DNA from: Oscillospiraceae bacterium
GTDB taxonomy: Bacteria > Bacillota > Clostridia > Oscillospirales > Acutalibacteraceae
DNA length: 54,936 nucleotides
Assembly: GCA_902788995.1 (NCBI GenBank)
Contig: CADAMO010000033.1
Location: 1 to 54,936 of the forward strand
Direction of reading: 5' to 3'
The first letter of the stretch is position 1. Each line of letters starts with the position of its first letter. This document shows positions 24,990 to 34,610 of this stretch, one piece after another. A program made the translations under genes and the position numbers. The notes under the pieces are model-generated. The model ran no database searches, had not been told where the DNA came from, and saw only the letters and a list, made by a program, of their open reading frames with translations.

Positions 24990-27900
24990 TCACACCTGAT
25001 TAAAATACTTCACCGCCGCCTCGAACATGCGGATGTCGTAATTGCCGGGGACGTTCTTGTAAAGGCCGCTGCCAACGCGTTCGCTGTGGCCCATCTTGCC
25101 GAAGACGCGGCCGTCGGGGGAGGTGATGCCCTCCACGGCGAACAGGGAGCCGTTGGGGTTATACCGGATATCCATGGTGGCGGCCCCGTCCTCGTCCACG
25201 TACTGGGTGGCGATCTGCCCGTTGGCGGCGAGCTGCCGGATCAGGGCCTCGTCCGCGAGGAAACGGCCTTCGCCGTGGGAGATGGGCACGTTCACGATAT
25301 CGCCCACGTGCATCAGGGACAGCCACGGGGATTTGTTGCTGGCGATGCGGGTGCGCACGATGCGGCTCTGGTGGCGCGCGATGGTGTTGAAGGTCAGGGT
25401 GGGGCAGGTCTCGTCCGTGTCGATGATCTTGCCGTAGGGCACAAGGCCCAGCTTGATGAGTGCCTGGAAGCCGTTGCAGATGCCGCACATGAGGCCGTCC
25501 CGGTTGTCCAGCAGGTCCGCCACGCCCTCTTTGACGGCGGCGTTGCGGAAGAAGGCCGTGATGAACTTGCCGCTGCCGTCCGGCTCGTCGCCGCCGGAGA
25601 AGCCGCCGGGAATAAACACCATCTGGGCGGTTTTGAGCCTTTCGGCGAAGCCCTCCACGGAGGACCTGATATCGTCGGAGGAGAGGTTCTTCACCACGAA
25701 GATCTCCGGGTCCGCGCCCGCGTCCCGCATGGCCTTGGCGCTGTCGTATTCGCAGTTGGTGCCCGGAAAGGCCGGGATCAGCACCTTCGGTTTTGCCGTG
25801 CGGACGGCGGGGGCCGCGTGGGCTGCCGCTTCATAGGAGAAGGTCTCCGCCGCGCCCGTCTCCTTCACGTTGACGGGGTAGACGCCTTCCAGCTTGTCTT
25901 CATAGATATTCAGCAGGTCGCCCGCGGGGATGCTCTGCCCGCCGTAGGTGAAGGCCGGCTCGTCCGTGATCATGCCGACCACCGTGCCGCCGATATCCTC
26001 CGCGGTTTCCAGCAAAAAGCTGCCGTATTGCCAGCTGAACAGGTCCGAAACGGGCAGATCCGGCGAAAATGCGAAGCCGAAGCCGTTGCCGAAGGCGCAC
26101 TTCATGACCGCCTCCGCAATACCGCCCATGCCGGGGGTGTAGCAGGAGACCGCCTTGCCCTCCCGCAGCAGCGCGGTGACTTTATCAAACAGCGCCAGCA
26201 GGGACGACGTGACGGGCAGACCGTTTTTATCGGCTTCCGGCATCAGCAGCACCACCCGGTTGCCGGCCTTTTTGTATTCCGGAGAGACCACACAGGCCGT
26301 CTTCTCGGCGGTGACGGCGAAGGACACCAGCGTGGGGGGCACGTCCAGATCCTCAAAGCTGCCGCTCATGCTGTCCTTGCCGCCGATGGCGCCCACGCCG
26401 AGGGCCTTTTGCGCCTCGAACGCGCCAAGCAGGGCGGCGAAGGGCTTGCCCCAGCGTTTGCCGTCCGCGCCGGGCTTTTCAAAATATTCCTGGAAGGTGA
26501 GGTACACGTCCTCAAAAGCCGCGCCGGAGGCGATCAGCTTGCTGACGGATTCCACCACCGCCAGATACGCCCCGTGGTAGGGGCTTTTTTCCATGATGAG
26601 GGGGTTATAGCCCCATGCCATCAGGGAGCAGGTATCGGTATGTTTTTTCTCTACGGAGATCTTCTGCGCCATGGCCTGAATGGGGGTGAGCTGGCGCTTG
26701 CCGCCGAAGGGCATCAGCACCGTGCCCGCGCCGATGGTGGAATCGAAGCGCTCCGAAAGGCCCCGCTTGGAGCAGACGTTCAGGTCCGCCGCCATGGCCT
26801 TCATGTTGTCGGCGAAGCTGCCGGTCACTTCTCTTTGATAGGCCTGCGGGGCGGCGGGGGTAACGGTGATATGCTTTTCCGCGCCGTTGGAATTGAGGAA
26901 CTCCCGGCTGATATCCACGATGGTTTTGCCGTTCCAGTGCATCACCAGACGCGGCTCCGCCTGCACGGCCGCCACGGGGCAGGCCTGCAGGTTTTCTTCA
27001 TGGGCGAGGGCGAGGAACGCGTCCACGTTCTCCTTTTCCACGACGACCGCCATGCGCTCCTGGGATTCGCTGATGGCAAGCTCGGTGCCGTCCAGACCTT
27101 CATACTTCTTCGGCACGGCGTTCAGGTCGATGACGAGGCCGTCCGCCAGCTCGCCGATGGCGACGGAAACGCCGCCCGCGCCGAAGTCGTTGCAGCGCTT
27201 GATCATGCGGGTGGCAGCCGGGTTGCGGAACAGCCTTTGCAGCTTGCGCTCCTCGGGGGCGTTGCCCTTTTGCACCTCCGCGCCGCAGGTCTCCACCGAA
27301 TGGGCGTTGTGGGCCTTGGAACTGCCCGTCGCGCCGCCGATGCCGTCCCGGCCGGTGCTGCCGCCGAGAAGGATCACCACGTCGCCGGGGGCGGGAACTT
27401 CCCTTCTGACATTCTCCGCCGGGGCCGCCGCGATGACCGCGCCGATCTCCATATGCTTGGCGGCGTAACCGGGATGGTAGATCTCATCCACGATGCCGGT
27501 GGCCAGGCCGATCTGGTTGCCGTAGCTGGAATAGCCCGCCGCGGCGGTGGTGACCAGCTTGCGCTGGGGCAGCTTGCCGGGGATGGTCTCACTGACCGGC
27601 ACGGTGGGGTCGGCGCAGCCGGTGATGCGCATGGCGCCGTAGACATAAGACCGGCCGGAGAGCGGGTCGCGGATGGCGCCGCCGATGCAGGTGGCCGCGC
27701 CGCCGAAGGGCTCGATCTCCGTGGGGTGGTTGTGGGTCTCGTTCTTGAACAGCAGCAGCCAGGGCTCCGTGACGCCGTCCACGTCCACGTCCAGCTTCAC
27801 GGTGCAGGCGTTGATCTCCTCGGATTCGTCAAGCTTCGGAAGCTTGCCCGCTTTTTTCAGGTATTTCACCGCCACGGTGGCGATATCCATCAGGCAGACG

Positions 27901-28682
27901 GGCTTTTTCACGCCGAGGCTCTCGCGGGTGGCGAGGTAATCTTCATACGCGCTTTGCAGCAGCTCGTCCTCGAACTGCGCGCCGTCGATAATGGTCAGGA
28001 AGGTGGTGTGGCGGCAGTGGTCGGACCAGTAGGTGTCGATCATGCGGATCTCGGTGATGGTGGGGTCGCGGTGCTCGCTCTTGAAGTAATCCTGACAGAA
28101 GGCGATGTCGTCCGCGTCCATGGCAAGGCCGTAGTCGGCCACGAACTGCTCCAGCTCCGCCCGGGACAGGGCGGTGAAGCCCGTCAGCGTCTTCACCTCG
28201 GTGGGCACGTCGTAGACGGCGGCGAGGGTTTCGGGCTTGTCGAGGGACGCCAGCCGCGCCTCCACGGGGTTTACCACGTACTTCTGAATGGCGGCGATAT
28301 CGGCCCCGGTCAGATCGCCGTAGAGGGCGTAGACCTTGGCGGAGCGCACCGTGGGGCGGTCGCCCTGGGAGATGATCTGGATGCACTGGGCCGCGGAATC
28401 CGCCTTCTGGTCGTACTGACCGGGCAGGAATTCCACCGCGAACACCGCCGCCGCGCCGTCGGTATCAATGCTTTCCGTGGCGATATCCAACTGCGGCTCG
28501 GAGAAGACCGTCTTCACCGCGTAGTCGAATAATTCTTCCGTGATGTTCTCCGCGTCGTAGCGGTTGAACACCCGGACGTCAGTGAGCCTTTCAATGCCCA
28601 GCACACCCACGGCGTCCGCCAGCAAAGCCCGCGCCTCGTTGGCGAGTTCTTTTCTTTTTTCAACGAATATTCTGTAAACCAA
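24990..28682 (-). CDS. purL: Phosphoribosylformylglycinamidine synthase, single-chain
   Basis: A 1230-residue FGAM synthase that converts FGAR, ATP and glutamine to FGAM in purine synthesis. The N-terminal and ATP-binding synthase halves carry DTYWSDHCRHTTF and FKNETHNHPTEIEPFGGAATCIGGAIRDP. The C-terminal class I glutaminase holds PGTNCEYDS, nucleophile Cys in GICNGFQ (about residue 1067) and the HGEGRF catalytic His/Glu. Its length and arrangement fit the clostridial single-chain type. It starts with TTG 28682, supported by GGAGG 7 nt upstream. It is the last gene of the purine operon. The TGA stop lies within two tandem CACACCT units (24984-24997). Confidence 0.97.
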   Translation of the reverse strand: MVYRIFVEKRKELANEARALLADAVGVLGIERLTDVRVFNRYDAENITEELFDYAVKTVFSEPQLDIATESIDTDGAAAVFAVEFLPGQYDQKADSAAQCIQIISQGDRPTVRSAKVYALYGDLTGADIAAIQKYVVNPVEARLASLDKPETLAAVYDVPTEVKTLTGFTALSRAELEQFVADYGLAMDADDIAFCQDYFKSEHRDPTITEIRMIDTYWSDHCRHTTFLTIIDGAQFEDELLQSAYEDYLATRESLGVKKPVCLMDIATVAVKYLKKAGKLPKLDESEEINACTVKLDVDVDGVTEPWLLLFKNETHNHPTEIEPFGGAATCIGGAIRDPLSGRSYVYGAMRITGCADPTVPVSETIPGKLPQRKLVTTAAAGYSSYGNQIGLATGIVDEIYHPGYAAKHMEIGAVIAAAPAENVRREVPAPGDVVILLGGSTGRDGIGGATGSSKAHNAHSVETCGAEVQKGNAPEERKLQRLFRNPAATRMIKRCNDFGAGGVSVAIGELADGLVIDLNAVPKKYEGLDGTELAISESQERMAVVVEKENVDAFLALAHEENLQACPVAAVQAEPRLVMHWNGKTIVDISREFLNSNGAEKHITVTPAAPQAYQREVTGSFADNMKAMAADLNVCSKRGLSERFDSTIGAGTVLMPFGGKRQLTPIQAMAQKISVEKKHTDTCSLMAWGYNPLIMEKSPYHGAYLAVVESVSKLIASGAAFEDVYLTFQEYFEKPGADGKRWGKPFAALLGAFEAQKALGVGAIGGKDSMSGSFEDLDVPPTLVSFAVTAEKTACVVSPEYKKAGNRVVLLMPEADKNGLPVTSSLLALFDKVTALLREGKAVSCYTPGMGGIAEAVMKCAFGNGFGFAFSPDLPVSDLFSWQYGSFLLETAEDIGGTVVGMITDEPAFTYGGQSIPAGDLLNIYEDKLEGVYPVNVKETGAAETFSYEAAAHAAPAVRTAKPKVLIPAFPGTNCEYDSAKAMRDAGADPEIFVVKNLSSDDIRSSVEGFAERLKTAQMVFIPGGFSGGDEPDGSGKFITAFFRNAAVKEGVADLLDNRDGLMCGICNGFQALIKLGLVPYGKIIDTDETCPTLTFNTIARHQSRIVRTRIASNKSPWLSLMHVGDIVNVPISHGEGRFLADEALIRQLAANGQIATQYVDEDGAATMDIRYNPNGSLFAVEGITSPDGRVFGKMGHSERVGSGLYKNVPGNYDIRMFEAAVKYFNQV

Positions 28683-28727
28683 AGTCGTACCTCCACACTA
28701 TCGCTATACGGTTATCTTTGACGAAAA

Positions 28728-28795
28728 ATCGGAATCGCGTTGCGGGCGGATCACTGATCCGCGCTACATTTTAACGCTGCACGGCAGCGTGCTAC
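28728..28795. repeat. REP-like units C (28742-28767) and D (28773-28795), both inverted
   Basis: C: hairpin GCGGATCA/TGATCCGC then GCGCTAC; the 40-bp segment 28728-28768 recurs at 31338-31378 with one difference. D: hairpin ACGCTGC/GCAGCGT then GTGCTAC, recurring at 31276-31298. Both read GTAGCRCG at the foot on the minus strand. They fill the purD-purL spacer. Confidence 0.8.
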
Positions 28796-28796
28796 A

Positions 28797-30062
28797 TTAT
28801 AATACTTCCAGCGCCCGTTTGCCGATGTCTTTGCGGTAATAGGCGTTGGCGAAAGAAATTCTTTCCACCCGGGAATAGGCCAAAGCGAGGGCGGATTTCA
28901 GATCCTCCGCCGTGGCGGTGACGCCCAGCACACGGCCGCCGTTGGTGAGCAGCCTGTCGCCGTCCTTCTTCGCGCCGGCCACGTACACATAGGGCGCGAC
29001 CTCCGCCGGGATATCCATAGGGAAGCCCTTTTCATAGGAGGCGGGGTACCCTGCCGACGCCATGATGACGCAGGCGGCGGCTTTTTCGCTGAACTTGACT
29101 TCCGTTTCAGCCAGCGTGCCGTTGGTGGTCGCCTGCATGATGGTGAACAGGTCGCTTTCCAGCAGGGGCAGCACCACCTGGGTCTCCGGGTCGCCGAAGC
29201 GGCAGTTGTATTCGATCACCTTGGGGCCGTCGGGGGTGAGCATCAGGCCGAAATACAGGCATCCCTTGAAGGGGCGGCCCTCCGCCTTCATGGCCCGGAT
29301 GGTGGGCAGGAAGATGGTCTCCATGCACACGGCGGCAATCTCTTTGGTGTAGTAGGGGTTGGGGGCAATGGTGCCCATGCCGCCGGTGTTCAGCCCCTTG
29401 TCGCCGTCCAGCGCCCGCTTGTGGTCCATGGAGGAGACCATGGGGATCACCGTTTCGCCGTCTGTGAAGGACAGGACGGAGACCTCGGGACCGGTCAGAA
29501 ATTCCTCAATGACGATATGCTCGCCGCTCTTGCCGAATTTCTTATCCCGCATCATGGAGACGACGGCGGCCTTGGCCTCGTCACGGGTCTCGGCGATAAT
29601 AACGCCCTTGCCCAGCGCCAGTCCGTCCGCCTTGACGACGGTGGGGATGGGGGCGGTTTCCAGATACGAAAGCGCTGCCGCCTCGTTGTCGAAGGTCTCA
29701 TAGCGGGCGGTGGGGATGCCGTATTTCTTCATCAGGTTTTTGGAGAACACCTTGCTGCCCTCGATGATGGCGGCGTTGGCCCGGGGGCCGAAGCAGGGGA
29801 CGCCGTGGGCCTCCAGCGCGTCCACCGCGCCCAGCACCAGCGGATCGTCCGGCGTGACCACCGCGTAGTCGATCTTGTTTTCATAGGCGAATTTGACGAT
29901 GGAATCAATGTCCGTGGCGGCGACGTTGACGCAGACTGCGTCGCCCTCCATGCCGCCGTTGCCCGGCAGGGCGTAGATCGTGCCCACCTCGGGGCTTTCT
30001 TTCAGCTTTTTGATGACGGCGTGCTCTCTTCCCCCGCCGCCCACGACGATGATGTTCTTCAT
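28797..30062 (-). CDS. purD: Phosphoribosylamine-glycine ligase
   Basis: A 421-residue ATP-grasp enzyme that joins phosphoribosylamine and glycine (GAR synthetase). Recognisable blocks: MKNIIVVGGGGREHA at the N-terminus, PDDPLVLG, KADGLALGKGV, EEFLTGPEVSVLSFTDG, NTGGMGTIAPNPYYT and EYNCRFGDPETQVVLPLL. ATG 30062 is preceded by GGAGGG at 7 nt; an earlier possible start has no site. It lies between an unknown gene and purL in the purine operon. Confidence 0.97.
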   Translation of the reverse strand: MKNIIVVGGGGREHAVIKKLKESPEVGTIYALPGNGGMEGDAVCVNVAATDIDSIVKFAYENKIDYAVVTPDDPLVLGAVDALEAHGVPCFGPRANAAIIEGSKVFSKNLMKKYGIPTARYETFDNEAAALSYLETAPIPTVVKADGLALGKGVIIAETRDEAKAAVVSMMRDKKFGKSGEHIVIEEFLTGPEVSVLSFTDGETVIPMVSSMDHKRALDGDKGLNTGGMGTIAPNPYYTKEIAAVCMETIFLPTIRAMKAEGRPFKGCLYFGLMLTPDGPKVIEYNCRFGDPETQVVLPLLESDLFTIMQATTNGTLAETEVKFSEKAAACVIMASAGYPASYEKGFPMDIPAEVAPYVYVAGAKKDGDRLLTNGGRVLGVTATAEDLKSALALAYSRVERISFANAYYRKDIGKRALEVL

Positions 30063-30106
30063 AAACGGTCCCTCCGATTTGTGATAATACAAATATTCAG
30101 ATGATG

Positions 30107-30568
30107 TTATTGTTTCTGTAATGACGTTACCGGTGTTTTCGGTATGTCGTAACGTCCCGACCAGCTATGGATCTCGTATTCATAATGCGCAAGCTCCTCC
30201 GGGGAGAGCCAGAACCGTTCGGCAAGCATGGCCTGCGTCAACCGGGGCAGGTCCGCCCGTTCGATATCGCCGCCGAGGCCGGGTTGCCCGTCCCGGTACA
30301 GCTCCAGCGGAAGGACCTCGTCGCCCAGGATCTGCAAAACATATTCCGCCGCGTCTTCCACGTCCTCATAGTGGCGGTGCTGGGTGGAGAAATACACGAC
30401 GATATTGGTGAACAGATCGGACGGATCCTCGGACTGCTGATAGCTTTCGTCAAGGACGACCATTTCGCTGCCGTTGGCGCGGTCGGTGACCGTCAGCTCA
30501 TCTTCCATTTCCGATACGGCGACATCGTAGCCGCGCAGGGATGCGATCAACGTATTCCATTTTTCCAT
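30107..30568 (-). CDS. Unknown cytoplasmic protein inside the purine operon
   Basis: A 153-residue acidic protein that I do not recognise. No membrane segment or signal is visible. It begins MEKWNTLIASLRGYDVAV, has a central SDLFTNIVVYFSTQH and ends ALAHYEYEIHSWSGRYDI-like, aromatic-rich. ATG 30568 is preceded by AGGAGGG. It sits between a membrane protein gene and purD. The style is that of accessory or immunity-type proteins rather than a purine enzyme; this is a guess from appearance only. Confidence 0.6.
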   Translation of the reverse strand: MEKWNTLIASLRGYDVAVSEMEDELTVTDRANGSEMVVLDESYQQSEDPSDLFTNIVVYFSTQHRHYEDVEDAAEYVLQILGDEVLPLELYRDGQPGLGGDIERADLPRLTQAMLAERFWLSPEELAHYEYEIHSWSGRYDIPKTPVTSLQKQ

Positions 30569-30599
30569 TGAGGACGCCCTCCTTTGAAACTGCGGCGCA

Positions 30600-30621
30600 A
30601 CGGCGTAAGACGCCGTGCTAT
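30600..30621. repeat. REP-like unit, diverged family B
   Basis: Hairpin ACGGCGT-AAG-ACGCCGT followed by GCTA, i.e. ATAGCACGG at the foot on the minus strand. Its TAG is the stop codon of the gene at 30618-31115. Confidence 0.55.
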
Positions 30622-31115
30622 TCTGCCAACTCTTCGATCGACACGATCACGTTTCCGTATCGACCATCGAATACATAACCGATTTTCAGCCGCTGGCCGT
30701 TCCCCGTGATCACGCCGCCATGCGAGTGGTTCCGCATATACCCCGGCTGCATATCGTCGGAACAATACGAAAACGAGACGCCGTCTACGGAAAAGGATTC
30801 ATCCCCTCGGTCCCAAAAACCTTTGGGATCGTAGTTTTCCACAGCGCCTTCCACCGTCAGATAATCTCCGGCGCGGTACAACGCGATCACCTTGCGCTGG
30901 CTAAAGAACTGAACGCCCATGATGGTCACGCACGTCACACCTAATAACACCAGCGCAACGATAAATTTTCTTTTTGCTGTTTTGCCGCGACTTTGCTCTT
31001 TCGTCATCCACGGCTTCGGCAGAAAATATCCCGCCAGCACGACACAGACCGCAAAAGCAAAGAAAAAAAACGTGACACAATAAGCAAAATGATCTCGCGT
31101 TACTTCATACAGCAT
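30618..31115 (-). CDS. Membrane protein with two helices and a C-terminal extracytoplasmic or cytoplasmic domain
   Basis: A 165-residue protein. It has hydrophobic segments at about 11-31 and 50-70, separated by a basic loop (MTKEQSRGKTAKRKF), then a soluble part (LTVEGAVENYDPKGF, VDGVSFSYCSDD, GYMRNHSHGGVITGNGQRLKIGYV). The layout resembles small DUF3592-like membrane proteins but I cannot name a family with certainty. AGGAG lies 11 nt before ATG 31115. It is the first of two non-purine genes between purN and purD. The last codon is followed by a TAG supplied by a REP-like unit. Confidence 0.6.
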   Translation of the reverse strand: MLYEVTRDHFAYCVTFFFFAFAVCVVLAGYFLPKPWMTKEQSRGKTAKRKFIVALVLLGVTCVTIMGVQFFSQRKVIALYRAGDYLTVEGAVENYDPKGFWDRGDESFSVDGVSFSYCSDDMQPGYMRNHSHGGVITGNGQRLKIGYVFDGRYGNVIVSIEELAE

Positions 31116-31212
31116 CGCTTTTCATACTCCTAAAGAAACAGAAACGGCGCAGCTTAAAAATGGGATCGCGTTGCAACCGGCGCAAGGCGCATGTGAAGTA
31201 AATTTTACCCAA

Positions 31213-31377
31213 TAGCGGCACTGAGGTGCCGCGCTACCGTTATATTTCTCCGGCGCAGCCGCTTCTTACGACTTTAACGCTGCAAGGCAGCGTGCTACGG
31301 GCGGAACTGCGCTGCAACGGCGCACGGCAGTGCTGCAATCGGAATCGCGTTGCGGGCGGATCATTGATCCGCGCTAC
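31213..31377. repeat. REP-like cluster: inverted A (31213-31237), D (31276-31298), C (31352-31377)
   Basis: Three different hairpin families in the same orientation fill the purN to 31115 spacer, with decayed fragments between (for example around 31299-31337 and 31172-31190). All end in GCGCTAC or GTGCTAC. The C copy includes the 40-bp segment shared with 28728-28768. Confidence 0.8.
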
Positions 31378-31379
31378 AA

Positions 31380-31979
31380 TTATATCTCTTCTGCGCAGAC
31401 CAGCTCCACGGCGCGGGGGAAGATGACCCATTCCGCCTGCTCCATGACCCGGCGCTGCAATATTTCCGGCGTGTCGCCCGGGAGGACGTCCACCGCCTTT
31501 TGCAGGATGATCTCGCCCCCGTCGGGGATCTCGTTGACGAAGTGCACCGTGGCCCCCGTCACTTTCACGCCCTTTTTCAGCGCCGCCTCATGCACCCGCA
31601 GCCCGTAGAAGCCCTCGCCGCAGAAGGAGGGGATCAGGGACGGATGGACGTTGAGGATACGCCGGGGATAGCGGGAGGTGAAGGACTCGCTGAGGATGCT
31701 CATGAAGCCCGCCAGCACGATGATATCAATGCGGTATGCTTCCAGCTTGTCGATGATGGCCTGTTCAAAGGCCGCCTGGCTGCCGCAGTCTTTTTTCAGA
31801 ATGACGCAGCGGTCCACCCCGGCGTTTGCCGCCCGCGTGAGGGCGTAGGCGTCCGCCTTGTTGGCAATCACCAGCACGACTTCGCCGCTTTTGATCTCGC
31901 CGCGCTGCTGCGCGTCAAGGATAGCCTGTAAATTGGTGCCGCCGCCGGAAACCAGCACGGCGATGCGCTTTTTCATCAT
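31380..31979 (-). CDS. purN: Phosphoribosylglycinamide formyltransferase
   Basis: A 199-residue GAR transformylase that uses 10-formyl-THF to make FGAR. Family blocks: AVLVSGGGTNLQAILDA at the N-terminus, VLAGFMSILSESF, the catalytic asparagine/histidine region RILNVHPSLIPSFCGEGFYG and GATVHFVNEIPDGGEIILQ. ATG 31979 (or 31976) has AGGTGAAAAGG upstream. The spacer to purM holds a heptad array. Confidence 0.96.
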   Translation of the reverse strand: MMKKRIAVLVSGGGTNLQAILDAQQRGEIKSGEVVLVIANKADAYALTRAANAGVDRCVILKKDCGSQAAFEQAIIDKLEAYRIDIIVLAGFMSILSESFTSRYPRRILNVHPSLIPSFCGEGFYGLRVHEAALKKGVKVTGATVHFVNEIPDGGEIILQKAVDVLPGDTPEILQRRVMEQAEWVIFPRAVELVCAEEI

Positions 31980-32006
31980 ACCTTTTCACCTTTTTATGCA
32001 GAGTAA

Positions 32007-32125
32007 AAAAGTTAAGAGTTGAAAGTGAAAAGTTAAAAGATGGAAGGGCTTTGCCCTTACCCATTATAAATGCCGGCCGCAGGCCCCGCATTTCAACTTT
32101 CAACTTTTCACTTTTAACTTTTTAA
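32007..32125. repeat. AG-phased heptad array H4, inverted pair
   Basis: Left array 32007-32048 begins AAAAGTT, AAGAGTT and continues GAAAGTG, AAAAGTT. Right array 32091-32125 is the complementary set (TTTCAAC twice, TTTTCAC, TTTTAAC). About 42 bp lie between, GC-rich with small palindromes. It is the purM-purN spacer, and the arms can fold into a long imperfect stem. Confidence 0.85.
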
Positions 32126-32127
32126 AA

Positions 32128-33177
32128 TTACATCAAGCAGATTTTCGATCCATCATCCGCTTCCACGATCTCACCGATCACATACGCGTCCTCGCCGTTG
32201 GCCTGCAAGATAGCCAGCGCCTCTTCCGCCTGATCCGCCGGGACCACCACGCTCATGCCAACGCCCATATTGAAGGTGTTGAACATATCGCGCTCGGAAA
32301 TTTTGCCGGTTTTGGCGATGAGGTCGAAGATGGGCAGCACCCGCACGGCGGACTTGTCGATCTTCGCGCAAAGGCCCTCGGGGATGCTGCGGGGAATGTT
32401 TTCATAGAAGCCGCCGCCGGTAATGTGGGAGATGCCCCGCACCGCCACCTTTTCCAGCAGGGCGAGGATGGGCTTCACGTAGATTTTCGTGGGGGTGAGC
32501 AGCGTTTCGCCGAGGCTCTTGCCACCGAGCTGCGCCATGGGGGCCTTGAGCACCGCGTGCTCCACGTCGAAGACCTTGCGCACCAGCGAGAACCCGTTGG
32601 AGTGGACGCCGGAGGAGGGCAGGGCGATCACAACATCCCCCGCCCGCATGGTCTTGTTGTCGATGATCTTCTCCTTATCCACCACGCCGGTGCAGTAACC
32701 GGCCAGGTCGTACTCGTCCTCGGGATAGAAGCCGGGCATTTCGGCGGTCTCGCCGCCGATCAGCGCCGCGCCGGCCTGCACGCAGCCGTCCGCCACGCCC
32801 TTGACGATATCCGCGATGCGCTCCGGCACGTTTTTGCCGCAGGCGATATAGTCGAGGAAAAACAGGGGCTTCGCGCCGCTGCAGATCACGTCGTTGACGC
32901 ACATGGCCACGCAGTCGATCCCCACGGTGTCGTGCTTGTCCATCAGAAAGGCAAGGCGCAGCTTGGTACCCACGCCGTCGGTGCCGCTGACCAGCACGGG
33001 ATGCTCGGTCCCCGCCAGGTCCAGCTCAAACATGCCGCCGAAGCCGCCCACGTCCGAATAAACGCCGGGGATGACCGTTCTGGCCACGTGGCGCTTGAGC
33101 AGCTCCACGGAGCGGTAACCGGCGGTGATATCCACGCCCGCCGCCGCGTAGGCGTCTGATCTTGACTGTGTATTCAT
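32128..33177 (-). CDS. purM: Phosphoribosylformylglycinamidine cyclo-ligase (AIR synthetase)
   Basis: A 349-residue enzyme that closes the imidazole ring (FGAM to AIR). Recognisable: [75 protein letters not shown] and [16 protein letters not shown] 33177 uses an AAGGAG that overlaps the stop of purF (4-bp gap), so the two are coupled. Confidence 0.97.
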   Translation of the reverse strand: MNTQSRSDAYAAAGVDITAGYRSVELLKRHVARTVIPGVYSDVGGFGGMFELDLAGTEHPVLVSGTDGVGTKLRLAFLMDKHDTVGIDCVAMCVNDVICSGAKPLFFLDYIACGKNVPERIADIVKGVADGCVQAGAALIGGETAEMPGFYPEDEYDLAGYCTGVVDKEKIIDNKTMRAGDVVIALPSSGVHSNGFSLVRKVFDVEHAVLKAPMAQLGGKSLGETLLTPTKIYVKPILALLEKVAVRGISHITGGGFYENIPRSIPEGLCAKIDKSAVRVLPIFDLIAKTGKISERDMFNTFNMGVGMSVVVPADQAEEALAILQANGEDAYVIGEIVEADDGSKICLM

Positions 33178-33181
33178 GTGA

Positions 33182-34606
33182 TTACTCCTTTCCGTCCCAG
33201 CAGTAGGTGCAAAGGTCCTCTCTGGGCAGGCCGATGGCCTGAATGATGTTTTCGAGGGACTGGAATTCCAGCGAGGCGAAGTGCAGCTCGTCGCAGATCT
33301 CTTTGCGCAGGGCCTTGCCTCTCTCGGTGGAACCGTCCGCGTATTCGTCGATATGGTTGAAGCCCTCTTCCCCTTCCAGCCGGAAGATCACCCGGCGGGA
33401 GATCAGCTCCATGTCGCCGGTGGCGCGGGAGAAGTTGAGGTATTTGCAGCCGTACATGATGGGCGGGCAGGCCGAGCGGATGTGGACCGCCTGGGCGCCG
33501 CTCTCATACAGGAATTCCACGGTTTCCCGCAGCTGGGTGCCCCGGACGATGGAGTCGTCCACAAACAGCAGTTTTTTGTTCCGGATCAATTCATGTACCG
33601 GGATCTGCTTCATTTTGGCGATCTTGTTCCGGTCGATCTGGTTTTCCGGCATAAAGCTGCGGGCCCAGGTGGGGGTGTATTTGATGAAGGCGCGGGCAAA
33701 GGGCCGGTGCGCCGTGTTGGAATAACCAATGGCGTGGGGCGTGCCGGAATCGGGTACGCCGCCCACGTAGTCGATCTCCTGCGCCAGGCCGCTGTCGATA
33801 TCCACCTGCGCCAGCAGCGCGCCGTTGCGGTAGCGCATGGCCTCCACGTTGACCCCCTCATAGGTGGAGGTGGGATAGCCATAGTAGCTCCAAAGGAAAG
33901 AGCAGATGCGCTTCTTCTTTCCCGGCGCTTCCAGCTGAGTCATGGAATCGGGGGTCAGCTCCACGATCTCGCCGGGGCCCAGTTCCTTCACGTCCTCAAA
34001 GCCCAACTTCTGATAGGCGAAGGACTCGAAGGACACCGCGTAGCCGTCCCCGTTTTTCCCGATCTGCACCGGCAGACGGCCGAGGCGGTCCCGGGCGGCG
34101 ATGATGGCGCCGTCCTCCTTCAGGATCAGGATGGAGGAGGTACCCTCGATGGACTGCTGGGCAAATTTGATGCCCTCCCGGAAGCTGCTCTTCTGGTCGA
34201 TGAGGGCCGCCACCAGCTCGTTGACGTTGATGCGGCCGCCGGTCATGGAGTCGAAATGCCCGCCGCTGAAGGACAGGTACCGGTCGATCAGCTCCTCTGC
34301 GTTGTTCACCACGCCGATGGTGCAGATGGCGTAGGTGCCCAGGTTGGAACGGATCAGCATGGGCTGCGGGTCCGTGTCGCTGATGCAGCCGATGGCCGAG
34401 GTGCCCTGCATCTCCTCAAAGATCCGTTCGAATTTGGTGCGGAAGGGCGCGTTGGAGATGTGGTGCAGCTTGCGCTGCAGGCCGATCTCCTTATCATACG
34501 CCGCCATGCCGCCGCAGCTCGTGCCCAGGTGCGAATGGTAATCCGTCCCGAAAAACACGTCCGCCATACAGTCTTTTTTTGATGCGATACCGAAAAAACC
34601 GCCCAT
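33182..34606 (-). CDS. purF: Amidophosphoribosyltransferase homologue lacking the N-terminal catalytic cysteine
   Basis: A 474-residue PurF-family protein for the first purine step (PRPP plus ammonia to phosphoribosylamine). The phosphoribosyltransferase half is intact, including the PRPP loop [17 protein letters not shown] (about 345). In the glutaminase half the usual MCGI- or processed Cys-1 nucleophile is missing: the protein begins [13 protein letters not shown], and the usual HNG motif reads TIGVVNN. Either ammonia is used directly or the glutaminase is supplied elsewhere. ATG 34606 is chosen because AGGAGG lies 7 nt upstream at 34614-34619; the frame stays open upstream through a 65-bp tandem duplication that is not likely to be coding. 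Confidence 0.88.
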   Translation of the reverse strand: MGGFFGIASKKDCMADVFFGTDYHSHLGTSCGGMAAYDKEIGLQRKLHHISNAPFRTKFERIFEEMQGTSAIGCISDTDPQPMLIRSNLGTYAICTIGVVNNAEELIDRYLSFSGGHFDSMTGGRINVNELVAALIDQKSSFREGIKFAQQSIEGTSSILILKEDGAIIAARDRLGRLPVQIGKNGDGYAVSFESFAYQKLGFEDVKELGPGEIVELTPDSMTQLEAPGKKKRICSFLWSYYGYPTSTYEGVNVEAMRYRNGALLAQVDIDSGLAQEIDYVGGVPDSGTPHAIGYSNTAHRPFARAFIKYTPTWARSFMPENQIDRNKIAKMKQIPVHELIRNKKLLFVDDSIVRGTQLRETVEFLYESGAQAVHIRSACPPIMYGCKYLNFSRATGDMELISRRVIFRLEGEEGFNHIDEYADGSTERGKALRKEICDELHFASLEFQSLENIIQAIGLPREDLCTYCWDGKE

Positions 34607-34610
34607 TCTC

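Noticed and set aside
25086-28532. Very long open frame on the plus strand opposite purL
   Set aside because: It is an antisense by-product of GC-rich third positions. purL is a certain gene and the plus-strand product has low-complexity His/Gly/Val-rich composition.
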